In this document: positions 9,299 through 18,886 of the stretch, in pieces
Layout of the letters: each line of letters begins with the position of its first letter
Numbering within the stretch: the stretch's first letter is position 1
Assembly (NCBI GenBank): GCA_016794785.1
Contig: JAEUHC010000019.1
Coordinates: 186,001 to 250,000, forward strand
DNA from: Opitutaceae bacterium
GTDB lineage: Bacteria > Verrucomicrobiota > Verrucomicrobiia > Opitutales > Opitutaceae
Length of the DNA stretch: 64,000 nucleotides
Direction: 5' to 3'
Notes under the pieces: generated by a model
The model's input: the letters and a program-made list of their open reading frames with translations, nothing else
Told to the model about the DNA's origin: nothing
The model's database searches: none
Program-made: the position numbers and the translations under genes

Positions 9299-10054
9299 CT
9301 AGACGCGCTGCGCGCGGAACTTGATCAGCGCCCACATCCACGTGAGCGGATCACGCAGCATGGAGATTTTCTTCCCCTCTTTGAACGAGCGCGACTTGTA
9401 GCTGACGGGAATCTCGATCGGGCGGTGGCCGCGGCGGACGAGCTTGATCAGGAGTTCCCAGTCGAAGTCGAAGCGGTTGCACTCGAACTTCAGGCCCTGG
9501 AGCGCGTCGCGCCGGAAGACCTTATACATCGTGAACGGATCATGGAGCCAGATGCCGAGCGTCACGTTGATCATGAGCGTGAAGCCCCAGTGCGCGAGGT
9601 TGAGCACGAGGGCCTGGACCGGCTGGTCGGAAAACTGGCGGATGGCCCAGCCGCCCGCGCTGTGGCGCGAGCCCAGCACGAACGACTGCCGCCCCGCCGC
9701 AAGCGGCGCGAGGAGGATCTCGTAGTCGTTGAGATCGTATTCGAGGTCGGCGTCCTGGATCAGAATCACGTCGCCCGTGGCCTCCTCGAAGCCCGCGCGC
9801 ACGGCGTGGCCCTTGCCGCGCGGAGCGTCCTCAAGGAGAAGCTTCACGCGCGGGTGCGCGGCGTAGGTTTCGACGATGGCGCGGGTGCCGTCGGTCGAGT
9901 TGCTCTCGACGAGGATGATCTCGAGCGTCCAGCCCTCCACCTGTTTCGCGAGGATGGCATCGAGCGCGGTGCGCACAGTGGCCGCTTCGTTGTAAATCGG
10001 CACGACCACGGAGAGGACGCCGTGGCGGATGGGAGGAAAAGGCGGCGGGCGCAT
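9299..10054 (-). CDS. glycosyltransferase family 2, dolichyl-phosphate mannosyltransferase-like
   Basis: 251 residues, single GT-A domain. SVVVPIYNEAATV is the N-terminal strand, VESNSTDGT binds the nucleotide, and VILIQDADLEYD holds the DxD metal site. FVLGSRHSAGG and HDPFTMYKVFRRDAL are typical of the DPMS-like clade, and the C-terminus (IPVSYKSRSFKEGKKIS) is the usual end of this group without TM helices. Such enzymes move a sugar from a nucleotide to a polyprenyl phosphate, making the donors that GT-C proteins use. That fits the many GT-C-like genes around it. The exact sugar cannot be read from sequence. Confidence 0.88.
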   Translation of the reverse strand: MRPPPFPPIRHGVLSVVVPIYNEAATVRTALDAILAKQVEGWTLEIILVESNSTDGTRAIVETYAAHPRVKLLLEDAPRGKGHAVRAGFEEATGDVILIQDADLEYDLNDYEILLAPLAAGRQSFVLGSRHSAGGWAIRQFSDQPVQALVLNLAHWGFTLMINVTLGIWLHDPFTMYKVFRRDALQGLKFECNRFDFDWELLIKLVRRGHRPIEIPVSYKSRSFKEGKKISMLRDPLTWMWALIKFRAQRV

Positions 10055-10067
10055 GGACAGGGACGGC

Positions 10068-11006
10068 TCAGGCTTTCAGCGCCGGCTTCACGGCGCAAGG
10101 CATCGCCGAGACGCCGTAGCGGCGGTCAATCAAGCGCACGATAGGCGGCAGGCCCAGCGCGGCGCGGGCGAGGGCGCGCATGATGGGGCGGTGGCGCAGG
10201 GTCTTCACGACCTTGAACTGCACCGCGCCATCGTAGCGAACGGCGAACGGGGCGAGGCCCGCGCGGTGGTAGAGCGCGGCGAGGGCGCGCGGGTTGAACA
10301 GGCTCACATGGATCTCCGGCGCGCAGTAGCGGTAGGCGAGGCCAGCCTGCCGGGCGGCGGGCGAATCGAGGTTGCCCGTCGTGAGGAGGAGCAGGCCGCC
10401 CGGCTTGAGCAGGCGCGCGACGAGTTGCAACGGCCCGAGCGGATCGGGCAGGTGCTCGATGACCTCGATCAGGCTGATGAGGTCAAAGCTCGCCTCCGGC
10501 TCGCGTGCGAGGGCGTCGAGGCCGAGGATGCGGAAGCCGTCGCGCTCGCGCAGCAGATCGGCGTAGGAGCCGACGTCGTGGCCGGTGAGGTCGAGAGGCC
10601 GGCCGGCGAGCGCGCCGCGTTCGCGCAGGAATTTCAGGAAACCGCCGGCACCGCAGCCGAAGTCGAGGAGCCGCAGCGGAGCTGCGGCGGGAGGCGGGAG
10701 AGGGGAGGCGGAAGGCGGGGAGAAGTAGGCTTCCGCGATGCGGACGAGATCGGCGAACTCGAGGCCGCGGTCGGTGGCGCGCCAGTCTTGGTATTCTGCG
10801 GCGTAGTCGACGTAGGGGTCCGGGCCTTGGCCGCGGTAGTAGGCATCGTCGTAGATCGCGAAGCCCGAGAAGGGCTCGACCTGCATGAAACCGCAGGCGG
10901 CGCAGGCGTGGAACTCGAACTGGCGCCGGAGGAACGCGCCGGTTTTTTTCCCGCGCAGCGCGACGGGGCCGTGGCCGCAGGCGCGGCAGGTGAGGGCGGC
11001 ACTCAT
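10068..11006 (-). CDS. class I methyltransferase with N-terminal zinc ribbon
   Basis: 312 residues. The N-terminus has two CxxC pairs (CRACGHG at about 7-13, CAACGF at about 35-40), a zinc ribbon like that of the C-methyltransferases of sugar biosynthesis. Then YDDAYY, motif I LLDFGCGAGGFLKFL, motif IV FDLISLIEVIEHL and LKPGGLLLLTTGN. The layout (zinc ribbon, SAM fold, HVSLFNPRAL tail) is common in polysaccharide clusters. The ATG overlaps the stop of the upstream gene as ATGA, so translation is probably coupled. Function is inferred as sugar or nucleotide-sugar methylation; other acceptors remain possible. Confidence 0.82.
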   Translation of the reverse strand: MSAALTCRACGHGPVALRGKKTGAFLRRQFEFHACAACGFMQVEPFSGFAIYDDAYYRGQGPDPYVDYAAEYQDWRATDRGLEFADLVRIAEAYFSPPSASPLPPPAAAPLRLLDFGCGAGGFLKFLRERGALAGRPLDLTGHDVGSYADLLRERDGFRILGLDALAREPEASFDLISLIEVIEHLPDPLGPLQLVARLLKPGGLLLLTTGNLDSPAARQAGLAYRYCAPEIHVSLFNPRALAALYHRAGLAPFAVRYDGAVQFKVVKTLRHRPIMRALARAALGLPPIVRLIDRRYGVSAMPCAVKPALKA

Positions 11007-14000
11007 GCGCGGCGCGCCGGGCGCAGTGCGAGCCAGAGCAAGAGGGCGAGCCCGGCCACGCCGAGGCCGCAGAGCGTGAGGTTGCGCGGCCAGTTCTTCG
11101 GCACGTAGCGAAACAGCACGGTGTAGTCGCCGGGTCCATCGACGACGACGCCCTTGAACGCGTGGTTGAGACGGAGGATGGGGGCCTTGCGGCCGTTGAC
11201 CTCGACCCGGAAGTCGCCCGGCCAGAAGGCCTCGGTGAGCACAATCACGCCGGCGGCGTGGGCGCGGACGGTGAAGCGCGTCGAGTTCTCGGTGAGCACG
11301 TAGTTCGTGGCGGGCGTGGAAGTGCGGGTGGCGAGGTCGCGCGGGAGGGTGGCGAGCGCGGCCGCGGTGTCGCGATCGCCATGTTGCGCGGCGGCGAGGG
11401 GGCGGCCGGCGGCCGTGCGGATTTTCTCCACGAGTTCGGCGGGCTTTTCGTAGCTGGCGAGGCGGTCGGTGAAGAACGCGCGCGGCCAGGCGGTCGGGCT
11501 CTGCCACACGTCGAGATCAGCGCCGTGCGCGAGCGTGAGCGACCGGGCGAGCGCGGGGTGCTTGCTCAGCATGTCGAAGTAGTAGCGGACATTCAGCGCG
11601 TCGAAGAACGGCTGCGCGGTCGCGACGTTCGCGGCTTCGACGTAAAGCCGCCAGTCCCACACGCGCTCGACGCCCGAGACGCCCACGAGTTCGCGCAGCC
11701 ACGGGTTCACGAGCGCGTCGGGGCCATGGATGGTCTCGAGCCCATAGACGCCGGTCCAGCCGGGAAAGAAGTTGCCGTTGAAACCGAAGCCTCGGCCGGG
11801 CTCGCGCGCCTGCGCGGCGCGGGCAAAGTCCATTGCGCCGGAGCGCGCGTGGAAGTCGGCGCGCACGGTCGGGCGGACGGTGAATTCCTGGAAGCCGACA
11901 TCACCGGCCTGCAAGCCATGGCGCCACAGGAGCGTGCCCGCGGCGGCAAAGAGCAGGAGGGCGCTGCCGACTCCCAGCGAGTGGCGCACCAAAGCGCGGC
12001 GCGCGAGGCACGTCATCACGGCGGAGGCGGCGAGCAGCGCGGCGAGATAGTCCCAGATGAACGGATCGACGGCGAGGACCTTGCCCGGCTCGTGCACGGT
12101 GAAAGTCGGGCCAAAAATGGGCCGATGCGCGGCCTGCCGGAACGCGATCCACGCGAACACGAGGGCGAACAACAGCAGGCCGGCGATCGCGAGGTCGGCG
12201 CGGCCCTCGCGCGTGCCGAGCCGGCGCGCCGCGGTGGCGAAGCCCACGCCCGCCACCACGGACCAGAGCACGATGAGCACGCAGGAGAAAGTGTTGTCGA
12301 GGTGCGCGATGTTGCCGAGGAACGGCAGCGTGACGATCCACTGCGGGGGGATGAGCCCGAAGGCCAGCGCGAGCGGCACGAGCGAACTGGCGGCGAGCGC
12401 GATGGCAGCGCGCTGCGCGAACTGCTCGCGCAGCGTCGCCAGGAAATAGAGCACGCCGAGCAGCAGCAGGAAGTTCAGCGAGGGGCTGAACACCCGGTTG
12501 GCCTCCATCAGCGGCCGGTAGAAAATCTCGTCGAAGGCGCCCAGCAGCAGCGTCGGCTGGATCTGGTAGGCGCTGACGGCGTTGTAGCCCGTGTAGGCGC
12601 CCTTGAGCGTCTGAAGAAATGTCGCCCAGATCGGCGCGGTCAGCAGCACGAAGACGACGCCGGCGCCCGCGAGCGCCGCGAGCCGCGCCAACCGTTCGCG
12701 CCACACGAGCGGGCTGGCGAGGAGCACGCATCCGCCGGAGAAGTTCACGCTCACCAGCAGCATGTAGGCCTCCTTCACGGTGCCGCTGTTCATGAGGGCG
12801 AGGTTGGCGACGATGAGTCCGGCGAGGCTCAGGCCGACGCCGCGGCGCGTCTCCGCCTGGGCGAGCCGCACGAGGCAGTAGAGCGGCCACGGCGCGTAGC
12901 AGAGGCTGAAGAACGCGGGATGGTTCACCCGGTAGATGAAGAACCCGATGAACGGCGCGGCCAGCGCCACGACGAGCGCCGCGCCGGTGTGGCGCGTGAG
13001 CGCGAGCACGGTGAGCCCGAGGCCGGCCGCGAAGAGCCATTTCGCGATCAGATATTTCAGGTCCCAGGCCCAGGCCGCGCCGTTGGCCGCGATCACGCCG
13101 AGGTGCAGCGGGTCGCCGAACATCGACTGGCCTTGCGCGAGGAGCGGCACGCCCGCGGCGTTGTAGCGGTTCCACAGGGGCGCCTCGCCGCCGGCGAGCG
13201 CGCGGCGCTGCATCATGGAAAACGGCACGTGCTGCCACATCACAGCGCCGACATCGGAGAGCTTCACGTCGGTGGTCTCGGCCGAGCGGTATCCCGGGAG
13301 CGTCGGATAATTGTCGTAGAGGAGGATGGTGCCGAGGTTGGGTGAGACGTGGCTTTTGCCGAGGAAGACGACGGGATAGGCGCTCGCTATCACGGCCGTT
13401 GCGGCGACGAGCGCCACGGCCAAGCCGGGTCGCGCGGCGACCCGCCGTGTCTGCGTTGCGACGGCGGCGCGGAACCGCGGGGCGCGATCCACGGCGAGCA
13501 GCAGCACGACCAGGGTGGCAAAGATTACCCCGACGGCGCCGAACGAGGTGCGGGCTTTCTCGTTCCAGCGCGGGATGAAATCAAGCGGAGCAGCGAAGGT
13601 GAAGCCGAGTTGCGGGTCGTTGCTGGCGGAACCGACGGTGATCTCAAGGGCGCCCTCGTGGATGCGAAGGGTGTCGACCTGATGGGCCGCGACGAACCGC
13701 TCGAGGGGCAGAGTCGTCACGACGCGGCCGGTGGCGCTTACGATGCGGAGATTTCGCAATGTCACCACGCCGCCGCGATCGATGGGGTCGAGCCGGATGG
13801 CCCGGCATGGACCGGCGAGCGCTGTCACACTGATGTGCGCTGGCGTGGCGGAGGCCGCAAACTCGGTCCGGGCGGAGCGTTCCTCGCGGATGCCGCGGCC
13901 GTCGTCATAATAAACTTGGAAGACACCGGCCGAAGTGGTCGTCATCTCCGCCACCAGCCGGAAATGATCCGGGTGCAGTTTGGCCAGCGGTAGCCATGGC

Positions 14001-14062
14001 AGCGACGCCACGATGCTCAGAAGAGCGGCGGCAAGCAGGGCCGGGAGCGTGAAAAACCTCAT
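11003..14062 (-). CDS. large multi-pass membrane protein, YfhO-like
   Basis: 1019 residues. One N-terminal TM helix is followed by a beta-rich periplasmic segment (about 35-185: VFQVYYDDGRG, VTLRNLRIVSATG), a second TM, then a polytopic region with the loop LYDNYPTLPGYRSAET, APLWNRYNAAGVPLLAQGQS and GDPLHLGV, features of YfhO-type membrane proteins involved in glycosylating surface polymers. A C-terminal periplasmic domain contains ALNVRYYF and PRAFFTDRL, then VEVNGRKAPILRLNHAFKG, and a last TM before RPARRA. The in-frame ATG at 14164 was rejected in favour of MRFFTLPALL at 14062. Probably a GT-C glycosyltransferase; the assignment is from overall similarity of motifs only. Confidence 0.7.
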   Translation of the reverse strand: MRFFTLPALLAAALLSIVASLPWLPLAKLHPDHFRLVAEMTTTSAGVFQVYYDDGRGIREERSARTEFAASATPAHISVTALAGPCRAIRLDPIDRGGVVTLRNLRIVSATGRVVTTLPLERFVAAHQVDTLRIHEGALEITVGSASNDPQLGFTFAAPLDFIPRWNEKARTSFGAVGVIFATLVVLLLAVDRAPRFRAAVATQTRRVAARPGLAVALVAATAVIASAYPVVFLGKSHVSPNLGTILLYDNYPTLPGYRSAETTDVKLSDVGAVMWQHVPFSMMQRRALAGGEAPLWNRYNAAGVPLLAQGQSMFGDPLHLGVIAANGAAWAWDLKYLIAKWLFAAGLGLTVLALTRHTGAALVVALAAPFIGFFIYRVNHPAFFSLCYAPWPLYCLVRLAQAETRRGVGLSLAGLIVANLALMNSGTVKEAYMLLVSVNFSGGCVLLASPLVWRERLARLAALAGAGVVFVLLTAPIWATFLQTLKGAYTGYNAVSAYQIQPTLLLGAFDEIFYRPLMEANRVFSPSLNFLLLLGVLYFLATLREQFAQRAAIALAASSLVPLALAFGLIPPQWIVTLPFLGNIAHLDNTFSCVLIVLWSVVAGVGFATAARRLGTREGRADLAIAGLLLFALVFAWIAFRQAAHRPIFGPTFTVHEPGKVLAVDPFIWDYLAALLAASAVMTCLARRALVRHSLGVGSALLLFAAAGTLLWRHGLQAGDVGFQEFTVRPTVRADFHARSGAMDFARAAQAREPGRGFGFNGNFFPGWTGVYGLETIHGPDALVNPWLRELVGVSGVERVWDWRLYVEAANVATAQPFFDALNVRYYFDMLSKHPALARSLTLAHGADLDVWQSPTAWPRAFFTDRLASYEKPAELVEKIRTAAGRPLAAAQHGDRDTAAALATLPRDLATRTSTPATNYVLTENSTRFTVRAHAAGVIVLTEAFWPGDFRVEVNGRKAPILRLNHAFKGVVVDGPGDYTVLFRYVPKNWPRNLTLCGLGVAGLALLLWLALRPARRA

Positions 14063-14126
14063 GCGGAGTGGGCGAGTCTCGGAGAAAGCCAAGCCGGCCG
14101 ACAAGAACCTTAACGACGGCCGGGCT

Positions 14127-17100
14127 TCATGGCGCCGGGGACCGAGGCACGCGCTGACAGGCAATCCGTGCGGACAAGCCCAGCAGCACCGCGCCCAGCG
14201 CGACGACCCACCAGCCGTGCTGGGTCAGCCGCCAGGCCCGGTAGCTGAGCGCCGCCAGTTCGACCGGCTCGCTGAACGCCAGCGTCTGATCCGCGGGGGC
14301 GCGGGCGACGAGCACGGCGGGGGCCCGGGGCGCGGGCACGTAGGCCGCGCGCCATTCGCCCACGCCGGGCGGGCGCGACGGCGCGACGATGGCGGTGCCA
14401 TCCGGCGATTCGAGCCGCAGCGGCGGCGGCAGCGCCGGGTCGAAGGCGGAGCCGCTCGTCTCGATCTTCCACCAGCCGAACCGGGCCGCCGGCAGCACCG
14501 CGCTGCGCCACTCGGTTCCGGGCGGGACGCTCACGACCCGGCGGTGTTGGAGTTCCGCCGCGGGCTCGGGCGGCGGCGTGGCGGAGAAGCCCTCGATGCG
14601 GAGCGGTGTCCGCACGCTCGCCGGCAACACCTCGCGCATGCCCGGGTGGCGGAGGATGCGTGCGAGCCAGTCGGCATAGATGCTGGGGTAGGGGATGGTC
14701 TGCTTGGCGAACGTCGTGAAATCATCCGTCAGCACAAAGGCCTGCACGCTCTTTTCGCAGGCAAACAGTTTGGCCTTGGTGTCCGGTAATCCCTCGCGCA
14801 GCGCGTCGCGGGTGGCCAGCGCGAGGCAGGTCGCCGCCAGCGCGCACCACGCCGCGCCGAACCAGCGGACGAAACGGAACCGCGCGGCGAGCAGGCTGAG
14901 CGCGGCGATCGCGATGAAGAAGCCCAGCGCGGTGACATCGCCGTAGCGATTCGCCGGCAGGCCGCCGGCGCCGCCGCGGGCAAAGGAGACGGCGGCGACC
15001 TGGAGCAACACCCACAGTCCGGCGGCGAGCACCACGTCGGTCGCGAGGCGCGGGCCGTGGCCGGCCTCGCGCCAGGCGCGGAGCCGCGTCGCGAGCAACG
15101 CGATCCACGGGAGCCAGAGCAGCGGCGCGAGCCAGGGCCAGTGCGGGACCGGCCACGCGAGGCAACGGGCGGCATAGGCGAGAAATTGCGCGGGGTTCTT
15201 GGCCAGCCAGTCCGCGTGCCACGGCGCGGGCGTGCGCAGCAGCACGCCCGCGAGCCCGAGGGCGGCGGCGGCGGCGAGGGTCATCAGTGCCTCGCGCCGC
15301 TGCGCCGGATGCACGCAACGCAGGAGCGCCACGGCGCCGATCGGCGCGGCGACGAGCAGACCCGAGCCCAGGCTGACGAGCGCGAGCAGCCCTGCCCCGA
15401 ACCCGATCCACCACCAGCGCGACAGCGCGGGCGCGCCGAGCAGCCCCGCGATGGCGAGCACGGAGAACCCGGTCAGAAAATAAAACACCGACTGGAAGCC
15501 GCTCAGGACATTCTCGATCGCGATGGGAGCGGCGGTCGTGAGCAGCAGCACCGCGCCGGTTGCCAGCGCCCAGGGCCGCGGCAGGCGGCGCAGCGACCAG
15601 AGAAAAAGCCCCGCGGCGAGCAACGCGTGGACCGCCGAGTTGAAGACGCACTGCACCCGCGCGTCCCACTGGCCGCTGCCCACGGCGAGGCCAAAGTTCA
15701 GGGCGAGCGTGGGAAACATCCGGTGCTCGTTGTGGGGCCGGAACAGGTTGTCCCAGAATTCCCCGCGGTCGAACCACGGCATGAGCAGGTGGTCGCCCTC
15801 CTTGCCCCAGGGATCCCAATACGGCAGGTCGCTGCCATAGCGATCGACCGTGGCGAGCTTCACGCCCCACACGGCGAGGAACAGGCCGGCGGCCAGCGCC
15901 AGCGCGACCGGGCGGCGGAGCGGGATGAAGTCGCCGGCCATGGCCGGAGCGGGCTCCGCCGCCGCGGCGCGCGCGCGCTGCCGGCGCGAGGCGAGGAACA
16001 TCGCGCCAAACAGCACCGCGGCGCCGCCGGCCGCGATTTGCGCGATTACGAGTCCGTGCTTGTTGGCCTGGCGCGCCCAGTAGGCGGGCGCGCCCATCTC
16101 GACGGGACCGGAAAAAGCCAGCCAGTGCCCCGCGGAATCATCGTGCGCCTCGACCACAAACGGCCGATCCGGCGCGCGCACGTAGGCCGCGCGCCACGAT
16201 TCGCCGGGAATTTTCCCGGGCCGCACCTCGGCGAGCAGAGCGCCGGTGCGCGCATCGCGGAGCGAGAGGCTCACCGCCGCGCCCTCGCGGCCGAGATCGC
16301 CGGCGGTCTCGAATTTGAGCCAGCCGGCCTTCGGCGGGTCGAGCGGGGCGCTGCGCCACGTGCCCGTCGTGGGCGTCGCCGCAAAGGAGCCCCACGTCCT
16401 GGCGGCGGCCAGCGGCGAGAGGGAAGGAGGCAGGCCCAGCTTGGGAGGATTCTCCGGCGCGGCGGCGCGAGCGTCGTTTTCGACAAAGATTACGGGACCC
16501 TCCGCGGCTGCGAGTGCGAGCGGCGGCCGGATGGGCACCGGGAACAACGGACGGAGAGCCGGGTTCGAGAGGTAGTCCACCAGCGAGTCGACATTGGGGT
16601 AGGGCACGCCTTTGCCGGTGAAGTGGCCGCGGTCGCCGGTCGCGAGGAAGTGGCGAAGGTTGGCTTCGGCTTCGTCGTAGTATTTGCGGGCATCCGGCAG
16701 ATCATGGCCGAAGTTGTCGCGGAGGAGCCCGCGCAGACCGAGCGTGAGGAGGACAATCCACGCGGCGGCGGTCAGGCCGCCGAGCCAGCGCTGGGCGCGA
16801 GGCGCACCGGCCGCGGAAAGCAGCCACGCGAGCGCGGTGGCGTTGATCATCGCGCCGAACGACAACGTGTCCATGTAGCGCGACGCCGGGTAGTCGGCGC
16901 CCGCGCCGCGCGCGTAGGCGGTGGCGGCGAGCTGCACCAGCACCCAGCCGCCGAGCGCGACGATGATCTGACCCGGCCGCGAGGCGGGATCGCGCACGAG
17001 ACGCCACGCGGCGAGCCCCCACGGCAGCCAGAGCAGGAGGCCGGACCAATCGCGGTCGCGCAGCGGCCACGCCATGCTGCGGAGGATCGAGAGGAAGAAA

Positions 17101-17855
17101 TCCGACGCGGTCTTCGCCTTCATCTCCGCGTGCCACGGCACCTCCACGCGCGTGAGCAGCCCGATCGCCAGCAGCACGGCGCACCAGGCCAGGGTGGGGC
17201 GCAGTTCCCGCCACGTCGTCTCGCGCCACGCCGCGCGCCAGACGCAGACGACGATCACGACAAAGGCGGCGAGCAGCCCCGAGCCCATCGACCCCAGCGC
17301 CAGCAGCGCCGCGATCGCGCCGATCCACCAGCGCGCGCTCCACGGCCGGGCGAAGGGCAGCACGGCGATCGCCACCGTGGACAGCCCGAGCAGCCAGTAT
17401 TGCTGCGAATGAAAACCGCCGAGGATGTTCTGCCACGCGACGGGCAGGCCGAAGAGCGCGAAGGCCAGCACGAACAGCGCCGCGTGCCAGCGCCCCGCGA
17501 CCCAGCGCCGCGCGCCGAGCCACAGGGCGACGGCGAGGGCGGCGTGGAGCAGGGCGTTGACGGCCGCCTCCAGCCGCGAGTCCCACTGCCCCGCGGCGAG
17601 CGTGAGCGCGAGGTTCTGGAGCTTGGTGAGGACGACGCGGTGCTCGTTGTGGGGAGCGAAGAGTTTTTCGAGAAACCCGCTGCCCTCGTGCCAGGGGATG
17701 AGCAGGTTGCCGCCCTCGGCGTCCCACTGGTCCCAGTCCGGGATCGGCGAGCCGTAGCGATCAAAGGTCGCCCACTTGGCGCCGACGATCAGCGCAAAGA
17801 GGCACACGGCCAGCGCCACGGAGAGCGCGCGCGGGGTGGACAGGAGCCTACGCAC
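14127..17855 (-). CDS. giant membrane protein made of two tandem homologous halves
   Basis: 1242 residues. Each half has an N-terminal TM, an acidic loop, a polytopic region and a C-terminal beta domain ending in a TM. Half 1 (about 1-625) has DWDQWDAEGGNLL then APHNEHRVV. Half 2 (about 640-1242) has YWDPWGKEGDHLL then RPHNEHRMF. The beta domains also match (GESWRAAYV... AFSGPVE versus GEWRAAYVP... AFSEPVE). The halves differ at many positions, so this is an old duplication, not an assembly error. The start is GTG at 17855, overlapping the methyltransferase upstream by eight bases. GT-C glycosyltransferase activity is inferred; two active sites in one chain would be notable. Confidence 0.7.
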   Translation of the reverse strand: MRRLLSTPRALSVALAVCLFALIVGAKWATFDRYGSPIPDWDQWDAEGGNLLIPWHEGSGFLEKLFAPHNEHRVVLTKLQNLALTLAAGQWDSRLEAAVNALLHAALAVALWLGARRWVAGRWHAALFVLAFALFGLPVAWQNILGGFHSQQYWLLGLSTVAIAVLPFARPWSARWWIGAIAALLALGSMGSGLLAAFVVIVVCVWRAAWRETTWRELRPTLAWCAVLLAIGLLTRVEVPWHAEMKAKTASDFFLSILRSMAWPLRDRDWSGLLLWLPWGLAAWRLVRDPASRPGQIIVALGGWVLVQLAATAYARGAGADYPASRYMDTLSFGAMINATALAWLLSAAGAPRAQRWLGGLTAAAWIVLLTLGLRGLLRDNFGHDLPDARKYYDEAEANLRHFLATGDRGHFTGKGVPYPNVDSLVDYLSNPALRPLFPVPIRPPLALAAAEGPVIFVENDARAAAPENPPKLGLPPSLSPLAAARTWGSFAATPTTGTWRSAPLDPPKAGWLKFETAGDLGREGAAVSLSLRDARTGALLAEVRPGKIPGESWRAAYVRAPDRPFVVEAHDDSAGHWLAFSGPVEMGAPAYWARQANKHGLVIAQIAAGGAAVLFGAMFLASRRQRARAAAAEPAPAMAGDFIPLRRPVALALAAGLFLAVWGVKLATVDRYGSDLPYWDPWGKEGDHLLMPWFDRGEFWDNLFRPHNEHRMFPTLALNFGLAVGSGQWDARVQCVFNSAVHALLAAGLFLWSLRRLPRPWALATGAVLLLTTAAPIAIENVLSGFQSVFYFLTGFSVLAIAGLLGAPALSRWWWIGFGAGLLALVSLGSGLLVAAPIGAVALLRCVHPAQRREALMTLAAAAALGLAGVLLRTPAPWHADWLAKNPAQFLAYAARCLAWPVPHWPWLAPLLWLPWIALLATRLRAWREAGHGPRLATDVVLAAGLWVLLQVAAVSFARGGAGGLPANRYGDVTALGFFIAIAALSLLAARFRFVRWFGAAWCALAATCLALATRDALREGLPDTKAKLFACEKSVQAFVLTDDFTTFAKQTIPYPSIYADWLARILRHPGMREVLPASVRTPLRIEGFSATPPPEPAAELQHRRVVSVPPGTEWRSAVLPAARFGWWKIETSGSAFDPALPPPLRLESPDGTAIVAPSRPPGVGEWRAAYVPAPRAPAVLVARAPADQTLAFSEPVELAALSYRAWRLTQHGWWVVALGAVLLGLSARIACQRVPRSPAP

Positions 17856-18837
17856 GCTGGAAGGCGTTGACCGGATGGATCGGCGGCGCCGCGAGCTCGC
17901 CGGCCGGGTAGGAGTCCCGCGCCGCGACCTCGACCGGGACGGGCCACGACAGCGCGGTGTCGGAAATCTTCCGCACGATGGAGGCGGAGCCGAGGTAGGC
18001 GTTGCGGAAGTTGGGCAGATCGCGCGTCACGGGGTTGGAGCGGCATGCGTGGATGCGCGCGGGCTCGCCGCACACGGCCTGCACGACCTCGAAGCCCGTG
18101 GCGGCGTTGAAGAGCGTCTGCCACGAGTGCTGCGAGAATCGCCAGAAATCCCACGGCTCCTCGTGCAGCGGCCACGTGTGGTGCGTCTGCGAATAGACGA
18201 GGCCGCCCGGCTCTAGCACGCGGTTGAGCTCAAGCGCGACCTTCCACGGCATCGCGAGGTGCTCGAAGACGGAGAATGACATCGCGGCCACGAAGCGCCG
18301 GCCGGCGAAAATATCGGCGAGGCGATGCGCGTCGCCGACGACGTCCACATTGGGTCCGGGCAAAATGTCGAGGCCCACGTAGTCGAGGTGCGGCGGGATG
18401 TGCTGGCGGTTGGTGAGCGCCGAGCGCGCGCGCGAACCGATTTCGAGCACGGTGCCGCTGGGGAACGCGCCGAGCTGGCTGATAAAGTTCACGAAGCTTC
18501 CGAAATAGGGATCGCCCGCGGTGGCGTTGCCGAGCGCGGAGCCACCGGTGGCGGTCGTGCCATCCTGAAACGTGAACCGCAGTGCGAAATCGTAGCCGAG
18601 CGCCTCGGGCGGCGCGCTGATCCACTCGTCGAAACGCGCGTGCGTGGCCGCCGGATCGACGCCGGCTGCGACATCCGGGCTTGCGAGACCGTAGCTGCGC
18701 AGCGGCACGACGGCGGCGGGATCGGGAAACACGGCTTCGATGCGCGTGATACGCGGGGCGGCTTGAAACGCCCAGCCGCTCAGGCGCATGCGATCGTGGT
18801 AGGCGCCACATTCGTCGATTTTCCAGTTTAAGGCCAT
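17848..18837 (-). CDS. methyltransferase with N-terminal GW/DV beta-sandwich domain (copy 2)
   Basis: 329 residues, paralogue of 5337-6311. The accessory domain reads MALNWKIDECGAYHDRMRL, then SGW, ASPDV and RFDEW. The catalytic part has EIGSRARSALTNRQHIPP, YVGLDILPGPNVDVVGDAH, FSVFEHLAMPWKVALELNRV and the same HEEPWDFWRFSQHSW run. The C-terminus (NAYLGSASIVRKISDTALSW) is also conserved in copy 1. The ATG at 18837 is fixed by this match. Each copy is followed directly by a GT-C-like membrane gene, so a methylated product may be passed to, or capped after, that protein. The substrate is unknown. Confidence 0.8.
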   Translation of the reverse strand: MALNWKIDECGAYHDRMRLSGWAFQAAPRITRIEAVFPDPAAVVPLRSYGLASPDVAAGVDPAATHARFDEWISAPPEALGYDFALRFTFQDGTTATGGSALGNATAGDPYFGSFVNFISQLGAFPSGTVLEIGSRARSALTNRQHIPPHLDYVGLDILPGPNVDVVGDAHRLADIFAGRRFVAAMSFSVFEHLAMPWKVALELNRVLEPGGLVYSQTHHTWPLHEEPWDFWRFSQHSWQTLFNAATGFEVVQAVCGEPARIHACRSNPVTRDLPNFRNAYLGSASIVRKISDTALSWPVPVEVAARDSYPAGELAAPPIHPVNAFQRA

Positions 18838-18886
18838 GCGGGGTCGTTTCTCGCGGGCGGGGTCGTGCGCTGCAACGGCGAACCTC

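Noticed and set aside
11162..13345. A 727-codon plus-strand frame
   Set aside because: Opposite the YfhO-like gene, low-complexity composition, no family resemblance.
15057..17870. A 937-codon open frame on the plus strand
   Set aside because: It lies opposite the tandem-halves membrane gene, is rich in Arg/Gly/Pro/His and shows no domain; a mirror effect of high GC.
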